DNA from: Micavibrio_A sp035759665
GTDB lineage: Bacteria > Pseudomonadota > Alphaproteobacteria > Micavibrionales > Micavibrionaceae
Length of the DNA stretch: 7,152 bases
Direction: 5' to 3'
NCBI GenBank assembly: GCA_035759665.1
Contig: DASTUM010000118.1
Coordinates: forward strand, 1 to 7,152
In this document: positions 5,722 to 7,152 of the stretch, piece by piece
Position numbering within the stretch: the stretch's first letter is position 1
Layout of the letters: each line of letters starts with the position of its first letter
Notes under the pieces: generated by a model
Told to the model about the DNA's origin: nothing
What the model saw: the letters and a program-made list of their open reading frames with translations, nothing else
The model's database searches: none
Made by a program: the position numbers and the translations under genes

Positions 5722-6600
5722 TCACGCCGCCTGCGTTTCGCCGCGCGGCGCTTCCGAAGGCGCGGGATTCAAAATTCTTTTCTCGCGTTTCAAAACTTCT
5801 TTCGCAAGATTGATATAGGCGCGCGCGCCCGGGCATTTCATGTCGTAGACGATCGCCGGCAAGCCGTAGCTCGGCGCTTCCGAAAGCCGCACATTGCGCG
5901 GGATGACCGTGTTGTAGACCTTGTCGCCAAAATGCGCGCGCACATCCGCCGCGACCTGGTCGGACAAATTGTTGCGCTTGTCGAACATGGTGAGCGCGAT
6001 GCCGTGAATATCGAGGCGCGGATTGAAGGATTTTTTGACGCGCTCGATCGTCTTGGTCAGGTGCGACAATCCTTCCAGCGCAAAAAATTCGCATTGCAGC
6101 GGCACGACGATCGCGTCGCTCGCCACCAGCGCATTCAGCGTCAGCAGCGAAAGCGAAGGCGGGCAATCGATCACCACATAATCGTAGGGAAGCGGGACGC
6201 GCAGCGCGCGCTGCAGGCGGAATTCACGGTGCTCCGCCGAAACCAGCTCGATTTCCGCGCCCGACAGGTGGATGGATGACGGCAAAACGAACAATCCCGG
6301 CACTTTCGTCGGCTGCACGGTTTCAATCACGCTGGCATCCTCGAAGATAACATCATAGGTGCTTTTGCGGATTCCGGCGCGCTTGATGCCCAGCCCCGTC
6401 GAGGCATTGCCCTGCGAATCCAGATCCACCAGCATCACCTTCTTGCCGATGGCCGCCAGCGCCGTGGCGAGGTTGACGGAGGTCGTCGTCTTGCCGACGC
6501 CGCCTTTCTGGTTGGCGACGGACAAAATGCGGGGAATGCGGAGCGGGGAGACTTTGGGCGGTCTGGGCGATGGCGTTTGGGTGTCGAATTGCTCAGACAT
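5722..6600 (-). CDS. parA: Chromosome-partitioning ATPase ParA (Soj type)
   Basis: Walker-type ATPase that binds DNA non-specifically as an ATP dimer and pulls ParB-parS complexes, and with them the replication origin, through the cell. The 292-residue protein carries the deviant Walker A KGGVGKTT (32-39) with signature Lys32 and catalytic Lys37, the A' motif DLDSQGNAST (59-68), Walker B VIDCPPSLSLLTLNAL (143-158), PLQCEFFALEGL (167-178), and TVIPRNVRLSEAPSYGLP (231-248). The roughly 20-residue Pro-rich N-terminal extension and short C-terminal tail are variable regions, in line with chromosomal rather than plasmid ParA, which has a larger N-terminal DNA-binding domain. The start at 6600 is supported by GGAG (6607-6610 on the plus strand) six bases upstream. 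A candidate promoter and a parS-like site lie directly upstream, so repression by ParB is likely. parB follows on the same strand. Confidence 0.98.
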   Translation of the reverse strand: MSEQFDTQTPSPRPPKVSPLRIPRILSVANQKGGVGKTTTSVNLATALAAIGKKVMLVDLDSQGNASTGLGIKRAGIRKSTYDVIFEDASVIETVQPTKVPGLFVLPSSIHLSGAEIELVSAEHREFRLQRALRVPLPYDYVVIDCPPSLSLLTLNALVASDAIVVPLQCEFFALEGLSHLTKTIERVKKSFNPRLDIHGIALTMFDKRNNLSDQVAADVRAHFGDKVYNTVIPRNVRLSEAPSYGLPAIVYDMKCPGARAYINLAKEVLKREKRILNPAPSEAPRGETQAA

Positions 6601-6614
6601 GCGCGGCTCCGTTT

Positions 6615-6630
6615 TGTTTCATGTGAAATA
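6615..6630. promoter_or_regulatory. parS-like ParB-binding site in the parA 5' region
   Basis: TGTTTCATGTGAAATA matches the widely conserved parS consensus TGTTTCACGTGAAACA at 14 of 16 positions, differing by C-to-T at positions 8 and 15. It lies 14 bases before the parA start codon, next to the predicted transcription start, so bound ParB could act as an autorepressor as well as a partition complex. The two mismatches suggest lower affinity than the site at 6997. Confidence 0.75.
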
Positions 6631-6637
6631 GAAGGCC

Positions 6638-6667
6638 ACTATGGAGAGAAGGCCGCTTCAACGTCAA
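6638..6667 (-). promoter_or_regulatory. Candidate parA promoter
   Basis: Read on the minus strand, TTGACG (6667-6662) is followed after 18 bases by CATAGT (6643-6638), giving five and four matches to the -35 and -10 consensus. Transcription would start near 6631, immediately beside the parS-like site at 6615-6630. It lies in the 99-bp gap between the rsmG stop and the parA start. The gap holds no obvious terminator, so read-through from rsmG into parA is also likely. Confidence 0.4.
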
Positions 6668-6699
6668 GAAGATTCCGTATTGCACAGAATACGAACAGC

Positions 6700-7152
6700 T
6701 TATCCCCAGTTTTTGCCCAGCTTTGTCACCGTCAGAATTTGCGCTTCGGCTTCGGTTTTGCTGGACGTTAAAGCCACCTCGAAAGTCCACCCCGCAGCCT
6801 GAGCGGTCTTGATTTCAGTTTGAGCCTGCGCGCCTTTCGGGAAGATCTGGCGCAACTCGGGCTTTTCCCGCGCCCAGGCCCAGACATAGCCGAAAAGCTC
6901 CGAAAGGCTCGCTAGCGCCCGCGCCGTCACCAGATCGGGAGCCGGAAGCGCCCGCGCCGCTTCGATCCGCTTGTTTACAATCGTCACCGGCGTACCTGTT
7001 TCCCGTGAAACAGCGGACAGAAAAGCGCATTTCTTTGCATCTGATTCGATCAGGGTCACATTTAAGCCGGGCCGCAGAATCGCCAGAACCATCCCCGCAA
7101 ATCCCGCCCCCGACCCCAGATCATAGAGGTTTATGGCGCCTTCCGGCAAAAG
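6700..7152 (-). CDS. rsmG: 16S rRNA (guanine-N7) methyltransferase RsmG (GidB), 5' end outside window
   Basis: SAM-dependent methyltransferase that methylates N7 of G527 (E. coli numbering) in 16S rRNA. The frame is open to the right edge, so the gene starts outside; 150 residues are visible of a usual 200-215, and the TTG at 7149 is an internal Leu codon. The SAM-binding motif LYDLGSGAGFAGMVLAI lies near the start of the visible part, followed by the acidic residue of LIESDAKKCAFL, a strand with VTIVNKRIEAAR, and DLVTARALASLSEL, all in family order. The C-terminus ends TVTKLGKNWG, then TAA. A parS site is embedded in the coding sequence at 6997-7012, encoding part of the SRETG segment. Upstream of parA, rsmG belongs to the common mnmG-rsmG-parA-parB neighbourhood near alphaproteobacterial origins. 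Confidence 0.96.
   Translation of the reverse strand, partial: LLPEGAINLYDLGSGAGFAGMVLAILRPGLNVTLIESDAKKCAFLSAVSRETGTPVTIVNKRIEAARALPAPDLVTARALASLSELFGYVWAWAREKPELRQIFPKGAQAQTEIKTAQAAGWTFEVALTSSKTEAEAQILTVTKLGKNWG
6997..7012. promoter_or_regulatory. parS site inside rsmG
   Basis: TGTTTCCCGTGAAACA matches the consensus parS TGTTTCACGTGAAACA at 15 of 16 positions (A to C at position 7). Both outer half-site elements, TGTTTC and GTGAAACA, are intact. It lies within the rsmG coding region, 382 bp from the second site upstream of parA and within 2.5 kb of parB, as expected for the origin-proximal parS cluster. It is the stronger of the two sites. Confidence 0.9.

Noticed and set aside
5422..6279. 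285-codon plus-strand ORF opposite parA and parB
   Set aside because: Antisense to well-supported genes, Arg-rich, with no domain pattern.
1..7152. CRISPR array, tRNA or rRNA genes, insertion sequence
   Set aside because: No regularly spaced direct repeats, no tRNA-like cloverleaf ending in CCA or T-loop motif, no transposase and no rRNA sequence were seen.

Overview
The window looks like an origin-proximal chromosomal region of an alphaproteobacterium. The evidence is GC-rich coding sequence, alphaproteobacterial-type LeuRS, LptE, HolA, ParA and ParB proteins, and the close association of leuS-lptE-holA with rsmG-parA-parB, a neighbourhood familiar from that class. Lineage below class level cannot be fixed by reading alone; a Rhodospirillales- or Micavibrio-like bacterium would fit.

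Layout. On the + strand: the 3' two thirds of leuS (1-1821); lptE, overlapping it by 17 bp (1805-2311); a 248-bp gap with a strong sigma70-like promoter and a structured leader (2312-2559); an unassigned 298-codon gene (2560-3456); and holA (3506-4519), whose apparent -10 box lies so close to its ATG that the mRNA may be leaderless. A roughly 96-bp interspersed palindromic repeat (4527-4622) separates holA from the converging minus-strand genes. These are parB (4629-5549), parA (5722-6600) and the 3' part of rsmG (6700-7152, running off the right edge). Two parS-type ParB sites are visible: one between parA and rsmG, just downstream of a plausible parA promoter, and one inside rsmG. Together with parA and parB they form a complete ParABS chromosome-segregation module.

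How the genes work together. Most of the window is core housekeeping: leucine tRNA charging (LeuS), outer-membrane LPS assembly (LptE), clamp loading in replication (HolA), origin segregation (ParA, ParB, parS) and 16S rRNA methylation (RsmG). The exception is the gene at 2560-3456. It splits lptE from holA, has its own promoter and a leader with mutually exclusive hairpins, a possible 23-codon upstream ORF and a terminator-like stem, and its product resembles, from memory, uncharacterised LIC_10091-like (SAM-methyltransferase-like) proteins. This leader plus gene is the part most likely to be undescribed.
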